Counted from the first letter of the stretch, positions 1-9,505 are shown. The stretch is 64,000 nt of DNA from CAKUIA01 sp044433115 (GCA_044433115.1 JAWXTY010000007.1:1-64000), one strand, 5' to 3'. Notes: generated from the letters alone by a model not told the origin. A program made the numbers and translations.

Positions 1-1
1 C

Positions 2-172
2 ATAGACCCTACAGACCTTAGCATACAAGCCTACAATAACTACACCTTCCGTGGCTTATTCGGCTTCGAGTTCCAAAAGAACAACACAAGAATAGGCTTA
101 GGCTACTCCATCGAAGTATCAGAAAACATAACATCTCATAACTTCAGATTGAATTATAGATACGCCTTCTAA
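2..172 (+). CDS. Pmp-like autotransporter, C-terminal end only (runs in from the left)
   Basis: The frame is open from the window edge and ends with TAA at 170-172. The last residues are HNFRLNYRYAF, ending in phenylalanine, as expected for the last strand of an outer-membrane autotransporter beta-barrel. The 56 visible residues closely match the end of the next gene (HNFRVNYRYAF at 4022), and the similarity continues through the 3' UTR into the terminator. The two are therefore tandem paralogues made by duplication. Passenger domain and start lie outside the window. The family call rests on the neighbouring copy, which shows the full Pmp repeat pattern. Confidence 0.8.
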   Translation: MDPTDLSIQAYNNYTFRGLFGFEFQKNNTRIGLGYSIEVSENITSHNFRLNYRYAF

Positions 173-210
173 AGCTTGGGGCATAAAAAAATTAAAGACA
201 AAAACATTTC

Positions 211-245
211 AGAGCGTTCTTCAAAAAAAAGAACGCTCTTTTTGT
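211..245 (+). terminator. Rho-independent terminator after the first autotransporter
   Basis: AGAGCGTTC (211-219) pairs with GAACGCTCT (231-239) and is followed by a T run. The same hairpin with a shorter loop follows the second autotransporter at 4061-4092, so the duplication included the terminator. Confidence 0.8.
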
Positions 246-285
246 GTTCTTTATATATCGAAAATTAATATATTTTCATATACAG

Positions 286-480
286 CTGTATACCTAATAC
301 AGTTGTCAATTCTTTTTTTTGAAATGTTTTACCTAAATTACTTGTCTGTAGGCTTCTTTGGTATTGTGTTATTTTGAGGAATACTAAAAAACTCATTATA
401 TTTTAATGTTTAGTCTTTTGCTAGTACTAGTAAATAAGCCATTTCCGAGAGACTAAAGTAGAACTGTATTAGGTATACAG
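286..480. repeat. 19-bp perfect inverted repeat pair enclosing a promoter (candidate invertible segment)
   Basis: CTGTATACCTAATACAGTT at 286-304 recurs as its exact reverse complement at 462-480, with 157 bp between. Each arm is itself nearly palindromic (CTGTAT-N5-ATACAG), so the arms could be recombination sites or two operators. A promoter-like sequence lies inside, pointing at the autotransporter start at 642. Inverted repeats around a promoter upstream of a surface-protein gene are the hallmark of DNA inversion switches, but inversion is inferred, not seen. Confidence 0.6.
374..402 (+). promoter_or_regulatory. Candidate sigma-70 promoter inside the inverted repeat
   Basis: TTGAGG at 374-379, a 17-bp spacer, then TATATT at 397-402. 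It points towards the autotransporter at 642. The leader would be long (over 200 nt) and would contain the second inverted repeat. Confidence 0.45.
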
Positions 481-492
481 TACATTTTTATA

Positions 493-598
493 AACACTTA
501 AATATCCCTATGTTTTTTTAGCTTAATTTAGACATAAGATAAGAAGTAGGTTATTTATATCTTTTTTGGGTAATCATTTCTTTGGATATTTAAGTGTT
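493..598. repeat. 15-bp perfect inverted repeat pair in the autotransporter leader
   Basis: AACACTTAAATATCC (493-507) is exactly complementary to GGATATTTAAGTGTT (584-598), with 76 bp between. It lies between the first inverted repeat and the start codon at 642. It could be a second invertible segment, a leader-RNA stem or paired operators. Confidence 0.6.
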
Positions 599-641
599 CA
601 TTTTTACTAACTAAAAAAAATACTAAAAAAATACACTATAT

Positions 642-3600
642 ATGAAAAAGAATACCTTGCAGGGCTATGCCTTGAAAAAAGTAGGGCTAACTATGCCCAT
701 ACGAAAATTGCCTATTGCCATATTAACAAGCTTTTCCATCTTTGGACTTGCTATAGCAGACGAAGAAATAACTTATAATGACGCTAGTGAACTTAACGAT
801 AGATTGTCTTATCTAAATCAAAGCATTACAGATTTAAGTACTACAGACACTGGGCTAAGCACAGCAATAGACAACTCTGAAACTTCCTATACCTTAGATG
901 GAAATGGTGTAGATTTAAAAATTTATATATATAGCGATTTAGAAATTGATGGCGATAATTATGTTCTAGGAAATACTCAAGAGAGTTATTCTACACCAGT
1001 TATAACACTAAAAAGCGGAACTTTAAGTATTGAAAACTTAGGTATAACCCACTCGGCTGTGGAAACGTCAAGTATGGGAATTTCTCTCGAAAGTGGCACT
1101 ACATTAAGTTCCTTAAAGAATGTATTAATGTATGATATAAATCAAATTGATTGGGGTGGCAATGGTTATGGAATTGGATTGCAAGTATACGGAGCTACAG
1201 TAGAGGATATATCCCTACTGTGGTTTTGATAATATCGGAATTACAATGAGTGCATCTGTTAGTCAATATGGTGGGGCAATTGCTACTACTTACTATGGCA
1301 CTATAAACAAAATAGAGTATACGTACTTTACAGATAACTATATTATATGGACGGCTTCAAGTAGTAATTGCGGCGTTGGAGGTGCTGCTATTGCAAACTG
1401 CGTGGGAAGTACTATAAGCACTATAGACACTTGTTATTTTGATGGAAACTACATCAATAGCAATGCGTATGCTTGGGGTGGGGCTATTTGTAATTATTAC
1501 TACTCTACTATAGATACAATTTCAAATTCTATCTTTAGCAACAACTACGTATATACTAATGCAAGTTACGCTAGTTATGGTGGGGCTATTTGTAATTATG
1601 CCTCTACTATAGATACAATTTCAAATTCTACATTCAGTAATAATTACGCATATTCTAGTTCTACCTATGCTCGAGGTGGTGCTATATATAATTATGGAGG
1701 TTATATATACACAATAACCAATTGCATATTCTCTGACAACTATACTTCTTCTGCAACTTCTGCTTCTCGAGGTGGTGCTATTTGCAATTATACTGCTTAT
1801 ATAGGTGAAATATCTTATTCTACTTTTAGTGATAACTCAGCCATATCGACAAGCGGAAGTGCTTACGGTGGTGCTATTTACAACTCTGATATAATAAGTG
1901 AAATATCTTATTCTGATTTTAGTAATAACTCAGCTATATCCATAGAAGGAAGTGCTTATGGTGGTGCTATTTATAATTCTAGCACTATAAATATAACTGA
2001 CAGTAGTTTTAATAATAATTCTGCTACTTCTACAGACGTATATGGCTTAGGTGGAGCTATTTATAATTCTACCAATGGAGTTTTAACTTATACAATAACG
2101 GAAGAAAGCACTATTATAAACACTGGCAACACTGCAACTGCAGGTGGATTTCTCTTCAATTATGGCAATTTTACTTTTGATGTAGATGGCACGCTTATTA
2201 TAGGCGAGTATGGCAAAGATGATAATGTTGACTCGGTTTATAACGATGGTACTCTTGTTAAGAATGGCACAGGCACTATTTTAATTCGTTCAAGTTTTGA
2301 GAATTTTGGCTCATTTTCTCTAAATGAGGGTACATTAATTGTAGAAGGTTCTGATGAAACTGAGGATTTGAACGATGCGTGGTTTAATTCAGAAATCATT
2401 CAAAGCATAGCTAGTAATTACAGTGCTACTTTAATGCTTGGCTCTTACTTATATGTAGGTAATTATATTAGTGTTGGCTCTTTTGATGAGAATTATGAAT
2501 TTAGCTCAAATTCAGCTAACTTTGCCAGCGACTCTCTTCTTGTTATACACGGAGACTCTACAGGCGGCTCAAGCTCTTATTCTTCAAGTAGTGTAACAGC
2601 TGCCCTCATTGGCGATGGATATAGCATTTTAAATGTAGAAAGTGGTGCAGGACTTGTTGTATATATAACATCTGGCGACGATTTACGTATAGCCGAAGAC
2701 TTCGATGGTGCTTCTTCTAAATATTCAAAGTGGGACTTAGAAGCTGTTGTTTCGGCTAACCCTCTATATTCTGTTGCAACTATAGAATGGAGAGAAGAAG
2801 AAAGCGACTCAACAGAAGAAGAAATTACTGTAATGTCATATAGCAATGAAATAGAAAGCTATGATGATACCGTCTTAGACGACACTGTTATTACATCTAC
2901 AGACGCTGGCACTTCAGTATATCTAACATTCGAACAAAATGAAAGCGGCGTAACTGACACAATGTCTATGATGGATAGCGTAGCTCCTATAATGGGTATA
3001 TTAACTCACTTAGCTAGAGATACTACTATGGCTCGTTTCTCTGCTGTAAATTCAGGATATAGCGTAGGTAAATCTGCATTTAATCAAAACGACTACTGCA
3101 AATGCTCTTATGACGCAGAAAGTAATCAATTCTATTGCAATGGAAATTGCCCTTGCTGTGGCACTAAAGAAGAAGCTACAAATTGGGGCGTTTGGGCTAT
3201 CCCTATGTATACATATTCTGAAGCTCGTGGATTAAACGCTGGGGCGTACTCTACAGGTTATGATATGTACTTTGCAGGTGGCAATGTTGGTGCAGACTAC
3301 ACATTTGGCGATAACTATCGTATAGGTCTAGCCCTACACGGAGGTGCAGGCGAGTCTAATTCTGTAGGCGATTTCAATGACACTAATAACGATTTCTCTT
3401 TCTACAGTTTTACACTATATAATGGCTATAAATCTGGTAATTGGCTGTTCTATGCAGACTTAAACTTTGCTATCACTGACAACGATATAGAAAAATATAA
3501 CTCTGCTGGCTCAAATTTATATGCAGATATAGACGCTTTTGCCTTCAGTGCAGACCTTAGAGTAGACTATAATATCCAAGTAGATAAGTACACTATAACT

Positions 3601-4022
3601 CCACACGCAGGCTTCGAATATATCTATATATCCCTAAGCGACTACGATGTAAAGCAATCAGGTAATTCTATATTAAACGTAGATACAAAAGGTCAATCAA
3701 TATTCTCAATTCCAGTAGGTATCACTTTCACTAGAGAGTTTATACTAGATAATGATTGGTTCTTAAGCCCTATAGTAGACCTATAGTAGACCTAAGCTTA
3801 ATATACAGAACTGGCGATTTATACTCCGAAAGCACTTCAAGCTTCACAGACATAATCGCAACTTCCCTAAGCATAGAAGCCTACAATACCTTAAATTACA
3901 ATGCCCTATTCGGCTTTGAATTTAAAAAGAACAACACAAGAATAGGCTTAAGCTATTCAATAGAAGCTTCCGAAAACATAACATCTCATAACTTTAGGGT
4001 TAATTATAGATACGCCTTCTAA
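642..4022 (+). pseudogene. Pmp-like polymorphic autotransporter, broken by two frameshifts
   Basis: Three open segments (642-1229, 1246-3786, 3756-4022) join into one reading of about 1120 residues if two lesions are corrected. The N-terminus has a signal peptide (hydrophobic IAILTSFSIFGLAIA). The passenger carries about nine GGA[I/A] motifs, mostly GGAI(Y/C)N, alternating with FxxN motifs (FTDN, FDGN, FSNN, FSDN, FNNN), the signature of chlamydial polymorphic membrane proteins. The C-terminal third looks like an autotransporter beta-barrel ending in F. Lesion 1: an extra C in CCC at 1213-1215; removing one C reads EDIS-YCGFDNIG. Lesion 2: an 11-bp tandem duplication at 3770-3791; removing one unit reads SPIVDLSLIYRTGD. 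Alternatives are phase-off alleles, assembly error or true decay. No Shine-Dalgarno precedes the ATG. Confidence 0.85.
3770..3791 (+). repeat. 11-bp tandem duplication that shifts the frame
   Basis: CTATAGTAGAC occurs twice in direct succession (3770-3780, 3781-3791). It puts a TAG in the barrel-coding frame and moves the last 78 residues out of frame. One unit restores the barrel. Confidence 0.9.
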
Positions 4023-4060
4023 AGCTTGGGGCGTAAAAAAATTAAAGACAAAAACATTTC

Positions 4061-4092
4061 AGAGCGTTCTTCAAAAAGAGAACGCTCTTTTT
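4061..4092 (+). terminator. Rho-independent terminator after the second autotransporter
   Basis: AGAGCGTTC (4061-4069) pairs with GAACGCTCT (4080-4088), followed by TTTTT. It duplicates the terminator at 211-245. Confidence 0.8.
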
Positions 4093-4094
4093 AC

Positions 4095-4200
4095 CCAAAG
4101 CCTTAGACTTTTGATGATGATAGAAACACATATTAATACCTAAGAGTCTCAGCAAAAGCCCGAAACGAAGCATATAAAAAACACTTTCGGTTTTGCCCAC
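4095..4200. repeat. Family A foldback repeat, degenerate copy (A1a)
   Basis: It shares ATATTAATAC, GAGTCTCAGCAAAAGCC and CGAAACGAAGCATA with the other family A copies, but the left half is diverged. It lies upstream of a shared terminator hairpin and a better copy, the same order as at 56954-57253. Confidence 0.7.
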
Positions 4201-4232
4201 AAAAAATCTCACATCGTAGAGTGAGATTTTTT
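4201..4232. terminator. Bidirectional terminator hairpin shared among family A loci
   Basis: AAAAAATCTCAC (4201-4212) pairs perfectly with GTGAGATTTTTT (4221-4232) around an 8-nt loop. The A run and T run would allow termination on both strands between convergent genes. The same hairpin occurs at 11935-11967 and 57089-57120. Confidence 0.75.
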
Positions 4233-4234
4233 GC

Positions 4235-4357
4235 TTGGGGCGAGAGATTGCAGTTTAGGCAAGGCTTTGGGCTTTTTTTGGGGTTGATGTTATATTAATA
4301 CGTGAGAGTCTCAAAAATTTTCCAAAACGAAGCATAAACTGTGAGATTTCGCCCCAA
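4235..4357. repeat. Family A foldback repeat (A1b) downstream of the helicase gene
   Basis: The outer arms TTGGGGCGA (4235-4243) and TCGCCCCAA (4349-4357) pair exactly. The next arms CAGTTTA (4251-4257) and TAAACTG (4335-4341) also pair. Between them are the conserved core TATATTAATACGTGAGAGTC and the motif AACGAAGCATA. It ends 3 bp before the stop of the minus-strand helicase gene. Confidence 0.8.
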
Positions 4358-4360
4358 AGA

Positions 4361-6391
4361 TTAGAAGTTGGTGGTATAAAGACACGAGTCTACATCGTCG
4401 ATAAATCGGCTTTGTTCGCACATTATAAAAGAGCCGTGTTTAAGCGTCATTCTGGGGTATGCTAGGTAGAGGCTGTCCATTGCTCTAGTGCATGCCACAT
4501 AGAATAATCTTTGCTCTTCTTCGAGATTATCTTCTTCTATAGCACGCTCGAGTGGGAACATTCCATCTGCTGTTCCTATTAGAAATATAACCTTAAACTC
4601 CAAGCCCTTAGATTGGTGTATAGTCATCATTCGCACGCAATTTGGCTTTTCTTGATTAGATGAATTTTCAGCTTCAGAGATTTCTAAAGATGCACTTTCT
4701 AAAAATGTATGCACATCTTGGAATTTAGAAGCGTATTCCTCAAGTGTATCAAAGTCGCCTAAACGCTCTTGCCAATTATCAAAATTCGTCTTTAGATAAC
4801 TTTCGTACCAATATCCCTTAGTCAGCTCAATAATTTCCAATAAAGAGAGTTTTTTCTCCTCCTCTTTTTCTGCTAGAGCTTCAAATAAATCTATCTGCAC
4901 CTCCTTCTTCTCTTTTTCTGCTCTAAGAGAATTGTGCATAGTTAAAATATTTTTAGCCATATCTTCATAAAGCTCCTTAGCCAATTTTGGCACAGCACTT
5001 AGCACTGTTTTATCCAAGAGAGCTTCGGGGATTGAAATATCTTTATTGAGAGAACAAAGCAAAGCCTTATCGTAAATTTTCGCAACAGTTTTACGCCCCA
5101 ACTTAGGTAACAACTGTACAAATCTTGCAAAAGAAATAGTATCTTTAGGGTTGGCACAAAATCGAAGTTGGGATATTGCGTCTTTAATATGTGCGTATTC
5201 AAAGAACTTCAAGCCACTAGTAATTACAAAAGGCAAAGAGTTACGTTGCATAGCCAATTGCATTTCTAAAGAGTGTTTGTGGGCTCTGTATAAAATTGCC
5301 ATATCTGAGTATTTTATATCTGAAAGTGGCTTTGCAATTTCCTCGATTTTATCTGCTACCATTATAGCCTGAGAGCGTGCGTCTGTTGCTCTAATAACCC
5401 TTGGCAAGGACATATCGTCCCTCACTGGCAAGAGCTTTTTTTCGTATACTTCATATTGAGGCATTGCACGCAATACGCTATTTGCAAAGCTAAGAATTTG
5501 AGGGCTACTTCTGTAATTATTTTCAATTTTAAAGATATTTGCATTAGGGTAACGCTCTGTAAAATTCAAAATATTTTCTATGTGAGCTCCTCGCCAAGTA
5601 TAGATACATTGAGCATCGTCTCCTACAGCACTTATATTTTTACAAGACGACAACTTATCTAAGATAGTAGACTGCAACAAGTTAGTATCTTGATATTCAT
5701 CTACTAAGATATTTTTAAACTTGTGTTGATACCTCTCTAAAATATCTGGATTTTCATCTAAGAGCCTTAGCCAAAGTTGGAGTAAATCATCAAAATCGCA
5801 AAGATTATTCTCACGCTTTTTAGTATTATACGCACTTAAAATTCGGTCTATATCTGAAGAAGAAGTTTCAAGCCAAGAAAATCTATCGAACATAGCCTGC
5901 TCTATCGTCATACAAGTATTTATAGAATAGCTAATAATTTCCCTAAGCAATTTCACTTTTGGGTTGTTTTTATTAGAGAAAAATTTAGGTAATTCAGCTT
6001 CGACACTTTCCTTTAAGAGCTTGTTTGCGTCTTCTGCGTCCATTATAGAAAAGTTCGACTCCAAGCCAACTTTATCTGCATTTATACGCAAGAAACGAGA
6101 GGCTATAGAGTGAAAAGTCCCACCCCAAAAGCTACGAGCCGAAAGCCCTGTTAGCACTTCTGTACGCTGAAGCATTTCCCTTGCTGCCTTATTTGTAAAG
6201 GTCAAAAGCAAGAGATTTTCTGGAGCTAAATTAAAACGCTCAATGAGGTATGCAATTCTGTATGTCAAGGTTCTAGTCTTACCAGAACCAGCCCCTGCAA
6301 GTACCAAAGATGGCACGTCATAAGGAGCAGAAACAGCTTCGAATTGTCTTGGATTTAATTCAGCTTCAAAGTCTATACAAGAGTAAGACAT
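4361..6391 (-). CDS. UvrD/PcrA/Rep-type superfamily 1 DNA helicase
   Basis: This is an ATP-dependent 3'-5' DNA helicase, likely acting in repair or replication restart. The 676 residues carry the SF1A set in order: a Q-motif-like region (LNPRQFEAV), Walker A LAGAGSGKT at residues 31-39, Walker B/motif II VDEYQDT near 230, motif III GDDAQCIYTWRGA, motif V TIHQSKGLEF and motif VI EQRLFYVACTRA near the C-terminus. Length fits Rep/PcrA-like enzymes. It starts immediately beside the aroQ stop and is the last gene of a nif3-aroQ-helicase run. I cannot separate UvrD, PcrA and Rep from the sequence alone. Confidence 0.9.
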   Translation of the reverse strand: MSYSCIDFEAELNPRQFEAVSAPYDVPSLVLAGAGSGKTRTLTYRIAYLIERFNLAPENLLLLTFTNKAAREMLQRTEVLTGLSARSFWGGTFHSIASRFLRINADKVGLESNFSIMDAEDANKLLKESVEAELPKFFSNKNNPKVKLLREIISYSINTCMTIEQAMFDRFSWLETSSSDIDRILSAYNTKKRENNLCDFDDLLQLWLRLLDENPDILERYQHKFKNILVDEYQDTNLLQSTILDKLSSCKNISAVGDDAQCIYTWRGAHIENILNFTERYPNANIFKIENNYRSSPQILSFANSVLRAMPQYEVYEKKLLPVRDDMSLPRVIRATDARSQAIMVADKIEEIAKPLSDIKYSDMAILYRAHKHSLEMQLAMQRNSLPFVITSGLKFFEYAHIKDAISQLRFCANPKDTISFARFVQLLPKLGRKTVAKIYDKALLCSLNKDISIPEALLDKTVLSAVPKLAKELYEDMAKNILTMHNSLRAEKEKKEVQIDLFEALAEKEEEKKLSLLEIIELTKGYWYESYLKTNFDNWQERLGDFDTLEEYASKFQDVHTFLESASLEISEAENSSNQEKPNCVRMMTIHQSKGLEFKVIFLIGTADGMFPLERAIEEDNLEEEQRLFYVACTRAMDSLYLAYPRMTLKHGSFIMCEQSRFIDDVDSCLYTTNF

Positions 6392-6820
6392 TTAGTCTAA
6401 ATTTAAGAAATAATCCAAGGCTGCACAGTATCCATAAGTACCCATACCAGTAATTACAGCTTCGCACTGAGAGGCAGTCAAAGACTTGTGCCTAAACTCT
6501 TCACGCTTGTATATATTAGAGATATGCACTTCTACAAACTTGATAGAAGAGCCTGCAATAGCGTCTCTTAGGGCAACGCTAGTGTGAGTGAATGCCCCAG
6601 GGTTAATTATGCAATAGTCATAACCTAAGTCAGTTAGGGTTGCAATTTTATCTATAATATCCCCTTCGTGATTGCTTTGAAAGGCAGTAAATTCCACATT
6701 TTTAGCTCTTCGCCTTAGAGCTTGATTGATTTCGTCTAAAGTAGTTGAGCCGTATATTTCAGGTTCACGCTTGCCTAGTCTATCTAAATTTACGCCATTA
6801 ATTATTGCTATTTTTTTCAT
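6392..6820 (-). CDS. aroQ: Type II 3-dehydroquinate dehydratase
   Basis: It dehydrates 3-dehydroquinate to 3-dehydroshikimate in the shikimate pathway, in the cytoplasm. At 142 residues it has normal family length. Visible hallmarks are NGVNLDRLGKREPEIYG at the N-terminus with the tyrosine-bearing flexible loop, QSNHEGDIID, INPGAFTHTS and VEVHISNIYKREEFRHKS. The catalytic Tyr and His positions look intact. It sits 17 bp after the Nif3-like gene and directly abuts the helicase gene. Confidence 0.95.
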   Translation of the reverse strand: MKKIAIINGVNLDRLGKREPEIYGSTTLDEINQALRRRAKNVEFTAFQSNHEGDIIDKIATLTDLGYDYCIINPGAFTHTSVALRDAIAGSSIKFVEVHISNIYKREEFRHKSLTASQCEAVITGMGTYGYCAALDYFLNLD

Positions 6821-6837
6821 ATTAGTCGCCTTATTTT

Positions 6838-7596
6838 TTAAATTATATTATTTGTTGTTATAAATTCGCATTCTAAGCCAAATTTTTCTGCTGCTTTTTT
6901 TCCTAAATTGTGTATACCAAAGACCTCAGTTGCATAATGCCCACAAGGGTATACATTATAGTTATTGTCTCTAGTTTTTATGAAATATTCCTCTTTGATT
7001 TCGCCTGTGATATAAGTATCGCAATCTATGCTTTCAAGTAGGTCTATACAGTCGCCTGCCCCGCCACTACATATAGCAATTTTAGATGGATTTTCAGAAC
7101 CAAACTCAAGTGCCTTATAGGTATTAGGAAAGAGCTTTTGCAATTTCAAAGCAAGTTCGCTTCTACTACAATTAGCTTTACAAAGTACTCCAATTTTTGT
7201 GCCAACAAAGTCGAAACAATTTTCTATAACCTCCAAGCCAAGAGCCCTTGCTATAGATATATTATTGCCAAAATCCATATTTGCATCTACTGGCAAGTGG
7301 CAAGAATAAAGGGCTAAATTCCCCTTAAGCATAGAGCTAATCTTTTTGTAATTCAACTTAGTTATAGGCAAAGGAGCTTGCCAAAACATTCCGTGATGGA
7401 CTAAGAGTATGTCTGCTCCAATTCTTATCGCTTCTTCAATTTCATAGAGACCTGCGTCAACTGCACAAGCAATTTTAGAGACTTTTTTTGTCTCATTTTC
7501 GCACTGCAAACCATTATAAGCAGTCTTGTAGTCTGCAATATCCTTTTGCATTGTAACTTCGTCTAAGAAGCTTATAAATTCAGTTAAAGTTGTCAT
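6838..7596 (-). CDS. Nif3-like dinuclear metal-centre protein
   Basis: A member of the widespread NIF3/YbgI family, whose members bind two metals and are often labelled GTP cyclohydrolase 1 type 2; the cellular role is unsettled. The 252 residues include ADILLVHHGMFW near residue 80 (metal-binding His pair), CSGGAGDCID near 180 and CGHYATEVFG near 225, matching the family metal-site motifs. It is the first gene of the nif3-aroQ-helicase run and is divergent from the flavin-reductase-like gene at 7656. Confidence 0.9.
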   Translation of the reverse strand: MTTLTEFISFLDEVTMQKDIADYKTAYNGLQCENETKKVSKIACAVDAGLYEIEEAIRIGADILLVHHGMFWQAPLPITKLNYKKISSMLKGNLALYSCHLPVDANMDFGNNISIARALGLEVIENCFDFVGTKIGVLCKANCSRSELALKLQKLFPNTYKALEFGSENPSKIAICSGGAGDCIDLLESIDCDTYITGEIKEEYFIKTRDNNYNVYPCGHYATEVFGIHNLGKKAAEKFGLECEFITTNNII

Positions 7597-7655
7597 TATA
7601 TAGATATTATCTTGTATTTTTGAAAAATTTAAGCAAGATTATTCACCTATTTAGT

Positions 7656-8156
7656 ATGAAAAAAATCAATCCAGAAGAAATTAGCGAAAATGCTATAAAT
7701 TTAATAGGCAAGCAATGGTTGTTAATCACTGCAGGCAATAAAGATAAATTCAATTCAATGACAGCAAGTTGGGGTTGTATAGGTTTTATGTGGAATATGC
7801 CTATTGCGACTGCTATGATACGCCCCCAAAGGTTTACTTATCCAATTATGGAAAATAGCGAGATTTGCACCCTTAGCTTCTATGACAAAGAGCATAAAAA
7901 AGCCCTAAGTATGTTCGGCACAAAATCTGGCAAAGACACAGATAAAGTTGCCCTAAGTGGTTTTACACCAGCATATACAGAAAATGGAGCAGTTTACTAT
8001 GAAGAGGCAAAGCTAGTATTAGAATGTAGAAAAGTATATGCGAGTGAACTCCTCGAAAAAGACTTTATAGATAAGCCAATACTCGACAAGTGGTATCCTG
8101 AAAAAGACCTACACAAAATGTATTACTTTGAAATTTTAAACGCTTATACAAAATAA
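7656..8156 (+). CDS. Flavin reductase-like domain protein (FMN-binding)
   Basis: A flavin-reductase-like split-barrel protein, probably binding FMN; substrate unknown. The 166 residues include NSMTASWGCIGFMWNMP and MIRPQRFTYPIMENSE, a typical FMN phosphate and isoalloxazine-binding region, then FGTKSGKDTDKVALSGFTP. I chose the ATG at 7656 over an in-frame ATG at 7590: the upstream one overlaps the divergent nif3-like start and adds a non-conserved hydrophobic leader, whereas family members start close to NPEEISENAI. No clear Shine-Dalgarno. Confidence 0.8.
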   Translation: MKKINPEEISENAINLIGKQWLLITAGNKDKFNSMTASWGCIGFMWNMPIATAMIRPQRFTYPIMENSEICTLSFYDKEHKKALSMFGTKSGKDTDKVALSGFTPAYTENGAVYYEEAKLVLECRKVYASELLEKDFIDKPILDKWYPEKDLHKMYYFEILNAYTK

Positions 8157-8214
8157 ACTTGATAAACACTGACTAATACTCTTATATAGTATATATAAGA
8201 TAATATATAAAATT

Positions 8215-9477
8215 ATGATAGATCTAAAAATTTTAAGAGAACAAACTGAAACTTTACGTGCTAAAATCGCACTAAAAAAATTCGATTGCGACCTAGATAA
8301 AATTCTAGCATTCGATACAGAAAGAAGAAATATCTTATCTGAATTTGAAAACGCAAGAGCTAAACAAAATGAGGCAAGCAAAGCCCTCGCTTCTGCAGAC
8401 AAATCTTCGCCTGCTTTCAAAGAAGAAGTTGTAAAGCTTAAGGAAATTTCAGCCCAAGTTAAGTTGCTAGAACAAAAGGCAAATGAAGCTGAAAAGACTT
8501 GGAAGGGCTTATTGCTAACTATCCCTAATATGCCTCACGACTCTGTTCCTGAAGGTAAGACTGAAAAGGATAACCAAGAAACATACACTTGGGGCGACAT
8601 TTCTGCTATCAAAAATGCAGTTCCTCACTGGGATATTAAATCTTTCGAAAGCTATATAGACTTCGCTAAGGGCGTTAAAGTTACAGGAGCTGGCTTTCCT
8701 TTCTACGTTGGCGATATGGCGAAACTAGTTAGGGCGTTGCTCTCTCTATTCTTAGATATGGCAGACAAAAGTGGCTACGAAGAAGTTATGTGTCCTTTGA
8801 TGGTAAACGCTGCAAGTGCGACTGCTACTGGTCAATTACCTGACAAAGAAGGACAGATGTATCACGACGCTCAAGACGACTTTTATATGGTTCCAACTGC
8901 TGAAGTTCCTCTAACAAATTTCTTTAGAGGCGAAACTTTCCAAGAGAGCGACTTACCTGTATATAGATGTGCGTACACTCCTTGCTTTAGGCGTGAAGCT
9001 GGTTCTTGGGGCAAAGACGTTCGTGGCTTAAATCGTCTACACCAATTTGACAAAGTTGAATTAGTTAAGTGGGTTCACCCAGACACAAGCTTTGATGAGC
9101 TAGAAAAGCTAAGACTCGACTCAGAAAAAATCCTCCAAGCCCTAGAACTTCCTTATAGAGTGCTATCTATATGCACAAAGGACATAGGTTTTCCTCACTC
9201 TAAGCAATACGACTTAGAAGTATGGGCTGCAGGGCAACAAAAGTGGCTAGAAGTATCTAGTTGCTCTAACTTCACTGACTTCCAAGCTAGAAGAGCTAAT
9301 ATCAAATTTAGAAACAAAGATACAAATAAACTAGAAATTGTACACACTCTAAATGGCTCTGCTCTTGCAATACCTAGAGTCTTAGCTGCTATACTTGAAA
9401 ATAACCTAACTGAAGATGGTAAGGTTAAAATCCCTCAAGTATTGAGAAAATACTTCGACAAAGAATATATAGGATAA
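8215..9477 (+). CDS. serS: Seryl-tRNA synthetase
   Basis: It charges tRNA-Ser with serine. At 420 residues it has the expected length, with an N-terminal coiled-coil arm (about residues 1-110) that contacts the tRNA and a class II catalytic core: TAEVPLTNFFRGETF, motif 2 region FRREAGSWGKDVRGLNRLHQ, and motif 3 NGSALAIPRVLAAILEN. Only AT-rich sequence precedes the ATG, with no Shine-Dalgarno. The fumarase gene follows 28 bp later on the same strand. Confidence 0.97.
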   Translation: MIDLKILREQTETLRAKIALKKFDCDLDKILAFDTERRNILSEFENARAKQNEASKALASADKSSPAFKEEVVKLKEISAQVKLLEQKANEAEKTWKGLLLTIPNMPHDSVPEGKTEKDNQETYTWGDISAIKNAVPHWDIKSFESYIDFAKGVKVTGAGFPFYVGDMAKLVRALLSLFLDMADKSGYEEVMCPLMVNAASATATGQLPDKEGQMYHDAQDDFYMVPTAEVPLTNFFRGETFQESDLPVYRCAYTPCFRREAGSWGKDVRGLNRLHQFDKVELVKWVHPDTSFDELEKLRLDSEKILQALELPYRVLSICTKDIGFPHSKQYDLEVWAAGQQKWLEVSSCSNFTDFQARRANIKFRNKDTNKLEIVHTLNGSALAIPRVLAAILENNLTEDGKVKIPQVLRKYFDKEYIG

Positions 9478-9505
9478 TCAACTTTTAACTTAGATTATAA
9501 AAATT

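Noticed and set aside
286..480. The CTGTAT...ATACAG arms resemble a LexA (SOS) box.
   Set aside because: The spacing is one base too long for CTGT-N8-ACAG, and an SOS operator would not explain the second, inverted copy.
2577..2846. An 89-codon open frame antisense to the Pmp gene.
   Set aside because: Serine-rich shadow of repetitive passenger coding sequence, no start signal.
7590..7655. Upstream start for the flavin reductase-like gene.
   Set aside because: It overlaps the divergent nif3-like start and adds residues outside the conserved domain.
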